Assembly (NCBI GenBank): GCA_900708905.1
Contig: CAADRB010000059.1
Span: 1,159,855-1,223,854 of the forward strand
Reading direction: 5' to 3'
DNA from: Hymenolepis diminuta
Taxonomy: Eukaryota > Platyhelminthes > Cestoda > Cyclophyllidea > Hymenolepididae
DNA: 64,000 bases
This document shows, piece by piece, positions 51,196-61,510 of this stretch. A program made the position numbers and the translations under genes. How positions within the stretch are numbered: position 1 is the first letter of the stretch; each line of letters begins with the position of its first letter. A model generated the notes under the pieces. The model did not search any database and was not told where the DNA came from. It was given only the letters and a program-made list of their open reading frames with translations.

Positions 51196-52980
51196 GTAAG
51201 TTAGATCACTTGAAAATTCATGGAAATTACTTGTAAACTGAAATTTAATTTCTTTTTTTTATGTTTTTAGTAGATTTCTACCTTAAAGAATTTCTTAAAC
51301 TGTCCCTACAATGTCAGGTCATTCAGTTTCAACCCTTTTTTGCACAGTAATAAAAGTGAAATTATTGACTTATCCTATGAATCTTTATTCTGTATAATTT
51401 GACAGGAAGTTTATTACCTGGACTTGAAATTTGATATTAAATTATATCATTGTCAAATCCCACAATTTTACAAGGTATAAGATGAAATATTACTTTTTCT
51501 ATTGGAAGGCAATATTTACAATATTTGTTAGTAGTCATCTTACTTACGGAACGAACAATAGCTAATTTGATTGTTTAAATCTCGTGAAGAATGTATTTAT
51601 ATCCCGTTAAACAAAAGCCCTGATAATGATTTGAGAAAGTGATTGGAGTCATGAGCACAGGTGACGTTTTTCAAAATATCGAGAGAGGAATGTTAGCCAA
51701 AAGGGGGGAGGGTGACGGAAGACTTCACTTAATTCTAAATTTCGGCTTCTGATGGGTTTAGCACAGTAATAATTAATGTGGAATAAAGAAGATTTGAATA
51801 AGGAATCTACTTATTACAATCTAAGTGGTATCATCATGGAAAAGAAAAATACATCTGTTGTCTATGGCTCAGAATATAAGATGAAAATAAAAATTAAAAT
51901 ATTGTACTTTGTTAGAGAGCGAAATTTTCGCGATAATAATAAAGTGCTATTGAAATGTGAATAATCAATCGGAATGTTTGCTTAGTAAGTATTACGTATT
52001 GTTTATTGTGTCATATTCTAATATTCCATTGTTAAAACTTCCGATTACTTGGTGACTTCAGTCTGAAGGTTTCGGAGTCCAGTTGGATAAATGAGTAGCT
52101 AATGATGACATTTAGACAAAATTGCTCCTTCTTATAGCTGAGAGTAGCCAGTTGGTATTAGTTAAGATGCTTTGGCACAGCGGAGGTCACGAGATTTGAC
52201 TCGAAATGAATAAGTAATCAAAATTGCGTAAAAGTTTGCTTTATTTTTTATCGAGAGGCTTTGATTTCAATGATCCCTTCAATTCTCAATTTTACTTGCC
52301 TTTTCAAACCCTTTGAATAGCATTGTAATCTCTATGCCTCCTCTTTTATTAAATACTTGGTCCTATCAATGATATTTTAAAATTAATCTGGATCAAGGTC
52401 AATACCCCGCCGGGGGGTATATTGACCTTGATCCATTAATCTACTATTAATTTGTGCTCAAGTTTATTTTTTAAAACGAATAATCTTTCTAGATGTTAAT
52501 GTGAAATCCTATTGCCATAATTACATTCTAAATATTGAAAATTATTTGGGGAATTGGAGAGGGAAGGTGACTTGTCAATCACCACTGTTCGTATCATTAC
52601 CAATTATTATTATAAAAGTGCATTGTGTAGGGTAAGGGGTGAGTAGTGAGGAGGGAGATACTATATTGGGTTTGAAAAAGTGTTTAAGTAATCTGAATGT
52701 ATGTACTAATAATTTGACTGTGCAGGACATAAACATTGAAGGAAATAAATTCAAATTTTAATGATATATACTCTTTCGGTATTGGTGTCATTCCTTGATT
52801 GAATTCAATAAATAATAGGAATTTATGAGCAAGAAGCCAAAAGCCATTATGTATTAGTGATATAAGCAAGGAAACTTGGGCTCGAAAAATAGTGATAATT
52901 GTAATCAAATGTGAGAGTATATCTTGTCGAATGGATTCCATCAGCGCAGTGGAGGCTAAAGTATGAATTATGAATATTTT
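51196..52980. other. spacer with a strong palindrome
   Basis: AT-rich DNA with no supported gene. It contains the 59-base palindrome at 52382-52440, listed separately. The - strand frame at 52684-53034 partly overlaps the SINE copy at 53 kb and is not called. Confidence 0.45.
52382..52440. repeat. near-perfect GC-cored palindrome of 59 bases
   Basis: ATTAAT, then a 2-base bulge, then GGATCAAGGTCAATA, then CCCCG on the left; CGGGGGG, TA, then TATTGACCTTGATCC and ATTAAT on the right. The 15-base inner arms are perfect complements, and the outer ATTAAT and inner C/G runs extend the pairing with 2-base bulges. The centre is at about 52411. DNA could extrude a cruciform and RNA would form a very stable hairpin. 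It may be a minimal foldback element or two fused terminal repeats. Confidence 0.8.
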
Positions 52981-52984
52981 TGCG

Positions 52985-53215
52985 CCGGTTGCGCAGTGGT
53001 CAGCGTACACATCTGGAAAGAGATCAATGCTCATCGATGCACATTCCTCTGTGACACAATGGTGTTGGTCATCAACCGCCCTGGCTAATTTCGGTTAACA
53101 AGAGGAGTGATAAAATATGAGTTTCTCATAAGAGGGGCTTCGAAATATCTTCCACTACCTAAGTTAGATGTTGTGAGCACTCCTAATGGACTTTAGGAGT
53201 ATGATGGCTAATTAA
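52985..53215 (+). repeat. tRNA-derived SINE, copy 2
   Basis: Starts with a good box A (GGTTGCGCAGTGGTCAGCG). After a diverged tRNA-like region come CCTGGCTAATTTCGGTTAAC, a GAGTTTCTCATAAGAGG block and a 3' tail GAGCACTCCTAATGGACTTT ending in GGCTAATTAATT. The same blocks occur in the same order in the copy 1.1 kb downstream, in the copy at 41.8 kb and, inverted, at 57.2 kb. It is highly diverged, so old. Confidence 0.7.
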
Positions 53216-54320
53216 TTGACTGAATACCCGAAGATAGTGATATATTACCCTGATCAGTCTCCAGTTTATTCACTTGGTCAGTCACTTTTTCTGGTCGGGG
53301 ATTCAAGAGCCAGATACATAAGTTGGGGCTTGAAACGCCAAGTCTAACTTTTCCAAACTTAACATTTTCAGTAAAATAGCAGATAACCCGTTGAAAACAA
53401 AAGAAAAGAATTAAGGAATCAAAGAAGACTAATTTCATTTTAATTGTGTTTTACCTGCATTTCTGCGATTTTTGATGATTACATATTGCAAAATATATTT
53501 TATTTGCAGTGGACAATATTAAAGGTTAATTTATTTTAAACTCACTTGCGCTTCATTAACTAAAAGCGGACTGTTTTATAGTGAAATTTTCCCGGAAGGA
53601 AATCGTACATCTCATTACTTCTTGTCCATCAGCTGAAAATACGAACCCATTATCACCACTTCTATTTTCTTTGGAGGAAATTTGCATTTCGTCTGCTCTG
53701 TAATAAGGAGTGGCTTAATTATTAAACATCCTTTTTTGATGGCAAAGATCCATTGGAATAGATTTAACTGAAAATGGTATCCCATCATTCCTCTACTAAG
53801 TACTGTTATTTTATGTGATTCTTATTTAAATTTATTAATCAAATTATTATGAAATAATCATTCAACGTGGCAAAGTATCACGTAACCCCTAGATCATGAA
53901 TGTGTTCACATATTACACATAAGTGCGATTCGAATATGGAACCCTGATGTGCCTTAGCATGCTAATGCAGTCAATTAATTTTGCTACTATTATTATTATT
54001 ATCCTTATTATTTTTGCATGTTATTATTTAATTTTTTTGCTAACTAAATAATTAATAAGTGGCAACAATTTGCATCACTTCCATTTGCGCATGTATAATT
54101 TTAAATCTTGCTTGAAATCAAAATAGTGGAGTTTTAAGCATAATTAATTTTGTTTATTTAAAATAATCAGGCCGAATCCACATTAAAGTTATAAATATGG
54201 ATGTTACATGTGTGACTCTTTCATTTTTAAGGAATTTTTGAGGATTTGATAATTCTTTGGAACTCAAGCTCTTCATACTTAAAGCCTTCACCTAAGATAT
54301 TGGTGGTTACTGAAAGCACA
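53216..54320. other. spacer between SINE copies
   Basis: AT-rich, no supported gene. An ATT microsatellite lies at about 53987-54012. The - strand frame at 53208-53438 has no family support. Confidence 0.45.
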
Positions 54321-54323
54321 GAT

Positions 54324-54515
54324 GTTGTGGTAGTGAAGCAGTAAGCCCTTCTGCCATGTTTGAGTTCACGAGATCGAGGCACATCAGTGCACACCCAGCG
54401 ACTTGGATGGCGCTAGTTAATTTCAGCTAACAGGAGAGGTGACGGAATTCGAGTTTCTCTCAAGAGGAACTCCAAAAGCTGTTAATCATTCTCCTAATGA
54501 GCTTGGAAACAATAT
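54324..54515 (+). repeat. tRNA-derived SINE, copy 3
   Basis: A decayed box A (GTTGTGGTAGTGAAGCAG), a box-B-like GAGTTCACGAGATCGAGGC, then CATCAGTGCACACCCAGCGA, GGATGGCGCTAGTTAATTTC, AGCTAACAGGAGAGGTGACG and GAGTTTCTCTCAAGAGGAAC. It is the best-preserved body of the four copies and in the same orientation as copy 2. Confidence 0.75.
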
Positions 54516-57115
54516 TCTACTGGACACCATTTCCTCAAAAATCAATAATTTTAATTTTAATTAATTGTTTCAATGTATTCTTAATGGCATACTACATAAT
54601 GTATTTTGTAGTACATTTGATATTGTGAATAAACCTAGATAAAGGGGTGCATTAATTGGAGGCGGGACGGTAGGAGATGAAGCCTGTTTAATTTTGTACG
54701 TACTTATTTAATAAATATGCTGTTAGCGTCATTCCAGATTACATTCTTATTTACGCATTACTTTTAAATAACCTTAGCTGAATAGAAAGTTTGATAGAGA
54801 TGAAGGAAATGGAAATTTGAAAGTTGAAAATTATCTTATATTGATTTCGAAATATAATCAATTTTTATAGCACTATTGGTTTTGATGCTCCTAACGAACA
54901 AAAAATAATACATTTTAATAATGAAGAAATGTCTAAATAAAAGGTTAAATAAACAGGTGAATTGTTCTAGATTTATTGTGTTGCCCATCCGATAGGTACA
55001 TTTCGTTGCAAAACTATCCAGGTAGATCATGTCCGCAGTGCACAGAGTTGATATATTATCTGAATGGATTCTTATGATATCTAAAGAATGACTGATTGAT
55101 AGTGACAAAGTTATTGTTACCGCTGGTTATGTTATTAATAATGAATGTTTAAAATTTAAATTATAGGTATTATTATGGTAGTGGCTCTCAAATCAGAGAT
55201 GATTGTTAACTCATTTTCAGCGTTTATACGAGTTAGTCTCCCATCCTAGCACACTTACCATCCCATGAGTTTGCAATCTGAATAATATATTTTAATTTAC
55301 TTTAGCAGTTAATGATTAGCACCTAATTAACTGCTCACTCTACTCACGTTTATACTTAACATATGCGAGCTAACTCGGGCTTTTACAATAATTATTACAT
55401 TCCCTGTGCAAATATTAATTTAACGTCTAACAGCAGTCAGATAGGCATGAATAAACCATCTTATATTTATGAAAAGTGCATTTTTATGGAATATATAACC
55501 ACTTTTAATTTTCACTTTTCATTCGTTTTTGATCAAGATATTTTTGCATTATTCTGCCGTTTTGGGATTTATACAAAGGCTACTCGTCTGTTTTCTTCAC
55601 AATTAAAGGTAGATTAGCACAAATTTTAACAAAACAGAACTGGGGTCAACATTTTGAAATATTATTATTATCCGCAACACTACAAAAAATTTACATCTCT
55701 TAAATTGAATGAAGCAATTGAAATCATTCAAAAGAAAACCCAACAAATACTTAAGGAGAGGGGATCAAAAAGATGTTTATGAGCAATCTCAACGTTTCAA
55801 AGAGGCTAACCTCGTTTAATTTTTGGGTTCGGGTTATGCAATATTTACTAAACGGGTGGTTCACATTCCAAAATTCAAATTTTACCATTGCACTAAATGT
55901 TTGCCAACAAAGTTCGGTGTTTATTGCCCAGTACTCTTCAATCAAGATGAGTTAGTTTTGCTGCATCATATCGTGTTTTCTTCAAATAATTAAGAGGGCA
56001 ACATTTTCTAACCTACAATTTATCAGCTTACAGTTTTAATATACCCCAAAAGGGATAGCTAAAAATGTGAAAGATAGGTAATTAACATCAATGCTCAATA
56101 CTAACTAATATTAATTCCTATTATTGGTATTTGTTTTTTAGTTAAGCAGGCTGATCTTCTGTTCTATTTATTCATATTCTCAGAAAAGGAGGGTATTATC
56201 TAAATAAATAAACCCAATTTTTCGGTGCGATAAGAAGTGGTCAATGAATTAAAGGAAATCGAATAACCTTCTAAAAGTATGGGAAAGCCTATTTAGAAAT
56301 TACTTTTATCGAATCGAAAGAATTGACGGATGTATCCCATCAAGATTACACACGCTTCATTTGTAAGCGTCCAGATGTTTCAAATATATCGCGATTTGAC
56401 ATTTGAAATACGAAACGAATGCATTAAGGTGATCCTGACAAATCAAAATGCTCGTTCATGCTGATCCAAGTGTTAACAAATGTTTGATCGAAAACATATG
56501 TGAACATATTAAAAATAATTGGTTTATATTTATGTAAATTATAGTTTAAATTACTCAAATCCAGAAGACGAAGAGCGTCAAATAGCGACTCGAAAAATAT
56601 AGGAATTGTCGCTTCCAAAACTGAAAGTTCAATATTTCACTTTCTCTCTACTCAGTAAATTTTCGTTAAAAAGCATTATTTCGCTCTCTCTAAATTGTAT
56701 CTATGAGACTACTCTTTAATCCAATGAACTCGCGGACAGGAATACAAACAGCTGTCAGTATATCATTTCGGAGAGAGTTCAATTAGAAAATTTCTGAAGA
56801 TTGTTTATTCGAGCTCGAGCTGTGATTTGTAGCTTTTGAAATCAATTAGAGTTTTGAAAATCGTTCTTTGAAAATATTGTGCTGAACGAACGTTTGCACT
56901 AATTTGATTGTTTTTAATCTTATATTTCACGAACAAATTCTTATACAGAGAAGGCTTATATCGAGCACTATACATAATTGGAATATCTCCCACCTTTATT
57001 ACCACGGAGCCATAAAATTTTAGGCTAAAACCAAAGGCTGGTGTGATCAGGCCGACTAAAATTTACTGATAGAAAGTTTGGGTCAAATATGATGTCAAAG
57101 GCATCAAAGTGATAA
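54516..57115. other. AT-rich spacer, no supported gene
   Basis: Short frames on both strands (54836-55108 on -, 55363-55617 on +, the overlapping pair at 55751-55955, 56424-56618 on -) have no splice pairs or family motifs. Confidence 0.45.
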
Positions 57116-57119
57116 ACTT

Positions 57120-57255
57120 GTCGTTTGCCTTTTTTGCCCTTCTTTATCTGTGTCACATCCTCTTTGGTTAGCTAATATTATTATTTAGGGAATTGATGTG
57201 GTATGCTCCACCACGCTGCTCAACCACTATGCAACTGAGTAGATCTATGTTTTAA
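57120..57255 (-). repeat. tRNA-derived SINE, copy 4, internally deleted
   Basis: On the - strand the box A reads CAGTTGCATAGTGGTTGAGC. The middle part is missing, and the sequence resumes with TTAGCTAACCAAAGAGGATG followed by a TGACAC..AAGAAGGGC block that matches AGCTAACAGGAGAGGTGACG in copy 3. This is the only inverted copy found. Confidence 0.58.
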
Positions 57256-58650
57256 TACCGGATTCTTTTTGAACGAAGATAGAATAGATTTAAATTTTTG
57301 GTAGAAACAAATGAGCCGAGATCAAATGGACGAAAGCCAAGTTAGTGACTAATGTTTCTCACTACTTTAATACATACTTATTAAATTATATTCTTTCTAA
57401 GTCTCAAAAAGCCCATTAGCAATGACCAGCTAAACGATAGCATTATTATATAATGTTTCTAAAAATATTATGAATTTGAAATAATAACGAGAATTTGAAA
57501 TGTCACCGTTAATATAGTGACTTTCAAATACAGATTAATTCCGCTTCAGAGTAGTAATTAAAATGACAATAAAATATTCCCCCGTATCTCAAGTCAACTG
57601 ACTTTAACCGGAATAATTTTATGGGAGCGTCACCAGATTACGAACTACCAGATTCTTTTTCATCCTAATACGCATCTTTTTCCTATTATACGAAAAAATT
57701 CTTCTATTCTTCTAAATGTGACCATATAAACTTATTATTTCGGTGGTGTTTCTGATTAGAACTGAAACTGATACGTTTCACCTTACATTTTTGGGTTTAA
57801 ATTCTAAATCAATTTTCAGATATTAGATTGTTATTGTTATTGATAAGAATTAATTAAATTTTTATGAATAAACGGAAGGATGGTCCTCCAAAGGCTTATA
57901 ATAAATAAATTTTTAATAGATTATATATGAATTAATATATTTCTTGCACCTATAACGCAAATAATAATTATGACTCGAATTAAGTTATTTATTTACGTAT
58001 AAAATCGATGGGAGTTTTTTCTAAAATTTTTAGAATGTCGTTAGGTTTTTATAAAGTTGAGTTCTCAACAAAGCACTGATGGTTCACCTTCTAATTCTAA
58101 GGCTTTAGCTGTTGGAAATGAAAATGCCATTTAATTTGAAAATTTTTGAGAAGGAATTTGTAGTGAAAACCATGAATTCATTCATTTCAGAATTTACGAC
58201 ATGTATTGAAATAGAGTTCACTGTATATTGTCTTAATGTTTGAACTTCGTGAATCGATTCCAAATTCCTGAGTGAGATTATGTCTAATATATTCAAAGCC
58301 CGTTGATCAATTGATTTAACGATATTGTTGGTCGTACTACTTTCATTTATTTTTATCATACAACAGCCAAGAGCAATCAGATGAGGCTAGCAAGGTTTTT
58401 TAACGTATCAGCGTTCACTAGGGTCTACTCAAATATCCATAATGGTCCTACTGTATCAATAATTGGGGAATCAAAACAGGGTCTTATTCAAAAATTTAAC
58501 TAAATTCCATTTAAGATAAGTCTAATATGGAAATTAAAATTGACCACATCTAATTTTCCGAGCTTGTATGCTTGCACACCTACTTTCGCCTCAGATAATT
58601 TTATAACCCTCTCCTAGATGCCTAGCTTGCCCATGTTTAGATAAGCTAAG
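57256..58650. other. AT-rich spacer, no supported gene
   Basis: No exon, RNA gene or clear repeat was recognised; the - strand frame at 58105-58359 has no support. Confidence 0.45.
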
Positions 58651-58653
58651 CTC

Positions 58654-58685
58654 CTAGTTCACCTTCATGATGAATGGTGAACTAG
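58654..58685. repeat. 32-base inverted repeat with one bulge
   Basis: CTAGTTCACCTTCAT on the left is complementary to ATGAA-T-GGTGAACTAG on the right, with a single unpaired T. It lies just before the first unit of a diverged repeat pair, so it may belong to that element. Confidence 0.65.
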
Positions 58686-58735
58686 ATAGTCAAATAAACG
58701 GGTCAAAATGTTTCTGTATTAATCAGACACTTCTA

Positions 58736-60100
58736 AATGTTTACTTAGTATTGTTACCCGAAAGGTGAAGACGCTTTATATTTATGCTGGATATTTGTAA
58801 CAATATGGTAAAATAGGCTGAACTGTCTTTAGAGTCAAAAGAAAACAGTTTTAAAGAGCTTTAAATTCCATATCCTCTTCCTAAGTTAACGACAGGGTCG
58901 GAGGGGGAGAAGAAATCGGACCTTTTGAAGAATGACCTAAAAGACAATCATGATCGAACTTTCAACATGACCCATGATTTCACAGAAATTATATATGTAG
59001 ATTTCGAAGGAAAATATTAAAGGGGAAGTGGGATATAGTTCTGTAGCATTCCCAAATAGGTAAATAAGTAACAGATTTAGCGTAAAAAGAAATTATCCGT
59101 TGCGATGTGACGATATTAAACTATGGTACATTAAGTGATTTTTCTGTTACTTGCTTTCACTCAACTTAATTCACCTTTTCTCATTCTGGTGAAATCGAAA
59201 TTAGTGAATAAGTTTATTTTTACGATAAAAAGACTGAATCAGCGAATTTATCAAATGTCGATATATATCCTTGTGAATTTTGATTTGACTTTCATACTGA
59301 TCATCTTGTAGACAGATCTTTTGGGACAGGGGAGGTAAACTTCCTCCCCGATTGATTGGATCCTCTTTTATCCTTTAAATTTCTACATTAACTACCGTTT
59401 TTATGAACAAGCTTTGGGTAGAAAAGATGTAGGAATATAATCCTTTGTGACGTAACTCATTGTATTTACAGATAAAATACAATGAACACGTCCCTGTTTA
59501 AACACGTGTTTAACGTTTAAAAAGCAGAAGTTCGAGTTCATCTTGAACGAATTATATTTAGCCCTGCAATAGTAAGATCCTACTAGCTTTTATCATCATA
59601 CTAGCATCTTGTCTATTTGAAGAAAAAGCAAACAAGTTTAAACAAACTGGTTAATTGGGCTATAAGTATGAATTTATTTTGAAAACAGGGAAAAATCCTG
59701 AAATTTACCTGAAAAGGAATAAGCATGCAACCTAAATCCAAAGACTAAATCTTGTAAGACTCATTTGAGAAGGCGTTTTTAATTTTTAATTCAACTCCAT
59801 TCTCTTTCCTGGGCTCAGATGCTTTTGGACGATGAAAACTTGTAAAAATGGTTGTCTTGCCTTCGATAATAAAATAGAAATAAATCGGTGATTTCGGTCT
59901 CTGTTTCGTTTAATAGGATCTATGAGTCAGATTTTCATTGAGCTTGACACTAGCTTATTAATTTCTAATAGCAAATTCATTATAAAAATTTTTTAAAAAT
60001 ATTTTACGAACAATATGGTAAAATGAATACAAGCATGTTTTAAATATTTACTTAATCTTGTTACCTAAAAGGTGAAGATAGTATGTACTTGAATAGGATG
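58736..60100 (+). repeat. diverged dispersed repeat, two units about 1.3 kb apart
   Basis: ATGTTTACTTAGTATTGTTACCCGAAAGGTGAAG (two motifs joined, 58736-58769) is echoed at about 60044-60077 with a handful of changes (ATATTTACTTAATCTTG, then TTACCTAAAAGGTGAAG). Further echoes follow: GAATGACC..TTTCAACATG at 58930-58970 against GAAATGACC..GTTCAACTTG at 60222-60253. The 16-mer AACAATATGGTAAAAT occurs after the first motif (about 58799) but before the second (about 60009), so the order is rearranged. No coding content was recognised; old transposon copies are likely. Confidence 0.5.
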
Positions 60101-61069
60101 TCTGGAGCGAAGGGATAATGTAGTCTTTTACATCGGGAGAACTCTAATACCTTCATTTTTGTAAGCCAATGATAAGGTCATCGATGGGAGAGGATCACAT
60201 TTGGTCCCTTGGGCAATGCTGGAAATGACCGTTATGTGCGAATGTTCAACTTGGCTCACAATTTTCCAAATCGAAATAGGATATTTGGTCGGTGGGGGAG
60301 GAAAGAGTAGACATGCAAATTGGCATATGTTGTTATACTGTAATGTTTAATGACTGATAATTATAAGATTTTAACTTGCCTCAGTTAAGCTTTCATATTG
60401 CGTCTCCGCAAATAAGTAGATAAGTAGATATTACCTTAGCCGATTGGTGGATATACCAAATAAGGAATTTTACTTTATAAAATTCGAATTTTAATGGCTC
60501 GGTTATGCTAATTTTATTACCGTATCAGTAACATTCTAGCTATTTCAAACTGTAGATTCTTGTTTTAAATAATATCACTGTTCTGTAAAAATTAACGCTC
60601 TATAAGGATTTCCAGATGTTTAAATAGTTAAAAAATGAGTAAAGTTAATATCCCACAGAGTAGTTTGAATGTTAGTTGTTTGAGTGCAAAGAAGCCATTA
60701 GATTATCACAGAGGTGCATCAATACAAAGACTATCGAGAACTCTCCTGTTAAACTTAGAGCCATAAATTAGGAATACTTTTGTGTAATTCGAATTTTAAA
60801 TATGATCTCATATTTCTCTGCCTTTTATCTCTTATATAAAAATGATTTATGACTAAATAATTGTATATTTAAAAGGAGCAAAGTTTTATTCACGCTTTAC
60901 GTGTATTTCTTTCCTTTTCATGCTTTAATGCCGTTGAATTCGATCAGAGATAAGTTGAAACTGAAAGCTTACATTAATTTTCCACTCTCAAAAGAAAATA
61001 TTTTCCTTTCTCGGTATTCTTTTGATTGTCTATAAATAGGATAATCCTTGTTTTGTGCATTCTTAAATA

Positions 61070-61510
61070 TTAGACGGTCTTCAAAGTTGTGTAACAACAA
61101 TATCTAAAATTCACAAAAGCCATTAAAAGACAAAATTCGCAAGCTGCAAATCGCTGGTTAGGCCAATTATCAGGTTCAAAAACTCAAAGATGTGAGTGTC
61201 ACCACCACCAAATCTATTGAAATTGGCAAAATCTGGTATATGTCTTCTTATACTATCAGAGGATTGCAAAATGGTTTGCTAATAGCGGAGTTTCCCAAAT
61301 GCAGACGAACGCAAACCTTTCCTCTTGAGAACCGAAATTTGCAACTCCCATCCAGGTACCTTTATAACAAGGCTTTAAGAGAATGAAACACTTTCAAATG
61401 CCTCCTGGACAAAGTGACATAAATGGAAAACTTGGTTTCAAGACCAAAGTATCCTAATCTCACAATTCCTACCTTTTTCCACAGTAAATGTAATTTTGAC
61501 AGCTCTCTAC
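61070..61510 (+). pseudogene. probable Tc1-like transposase remnant
   Basis: Pieces in several frames resemble the middle of Tc1-type transposases: VSVTTT, a helix YTIRGLQNGLL like the usual ST(I/V)RR.L...GL, then ERKPFLLRTEIC like the common KKPLLSKR stretch. A WTK-stop-HK segment then sits where W(T/S)DE.K with the first catalytic Asp normally lies. The catalytic residues are lost, and frameshifts and stops break the reading. The 64-codon frame at 61192-61386 is one of these pieces. The call rests on order and spacing of weak matches, so it is tentative. Confidence 0.38.

Noticed and set aside
59329..59349. GGGGAGG-TAAACTT-CCTCCCC hairpin resembling a bacterial terminator
   Set aside because: This is animal DNA with no bacterial gene nearby; a 7-base stem is expected occasionally.
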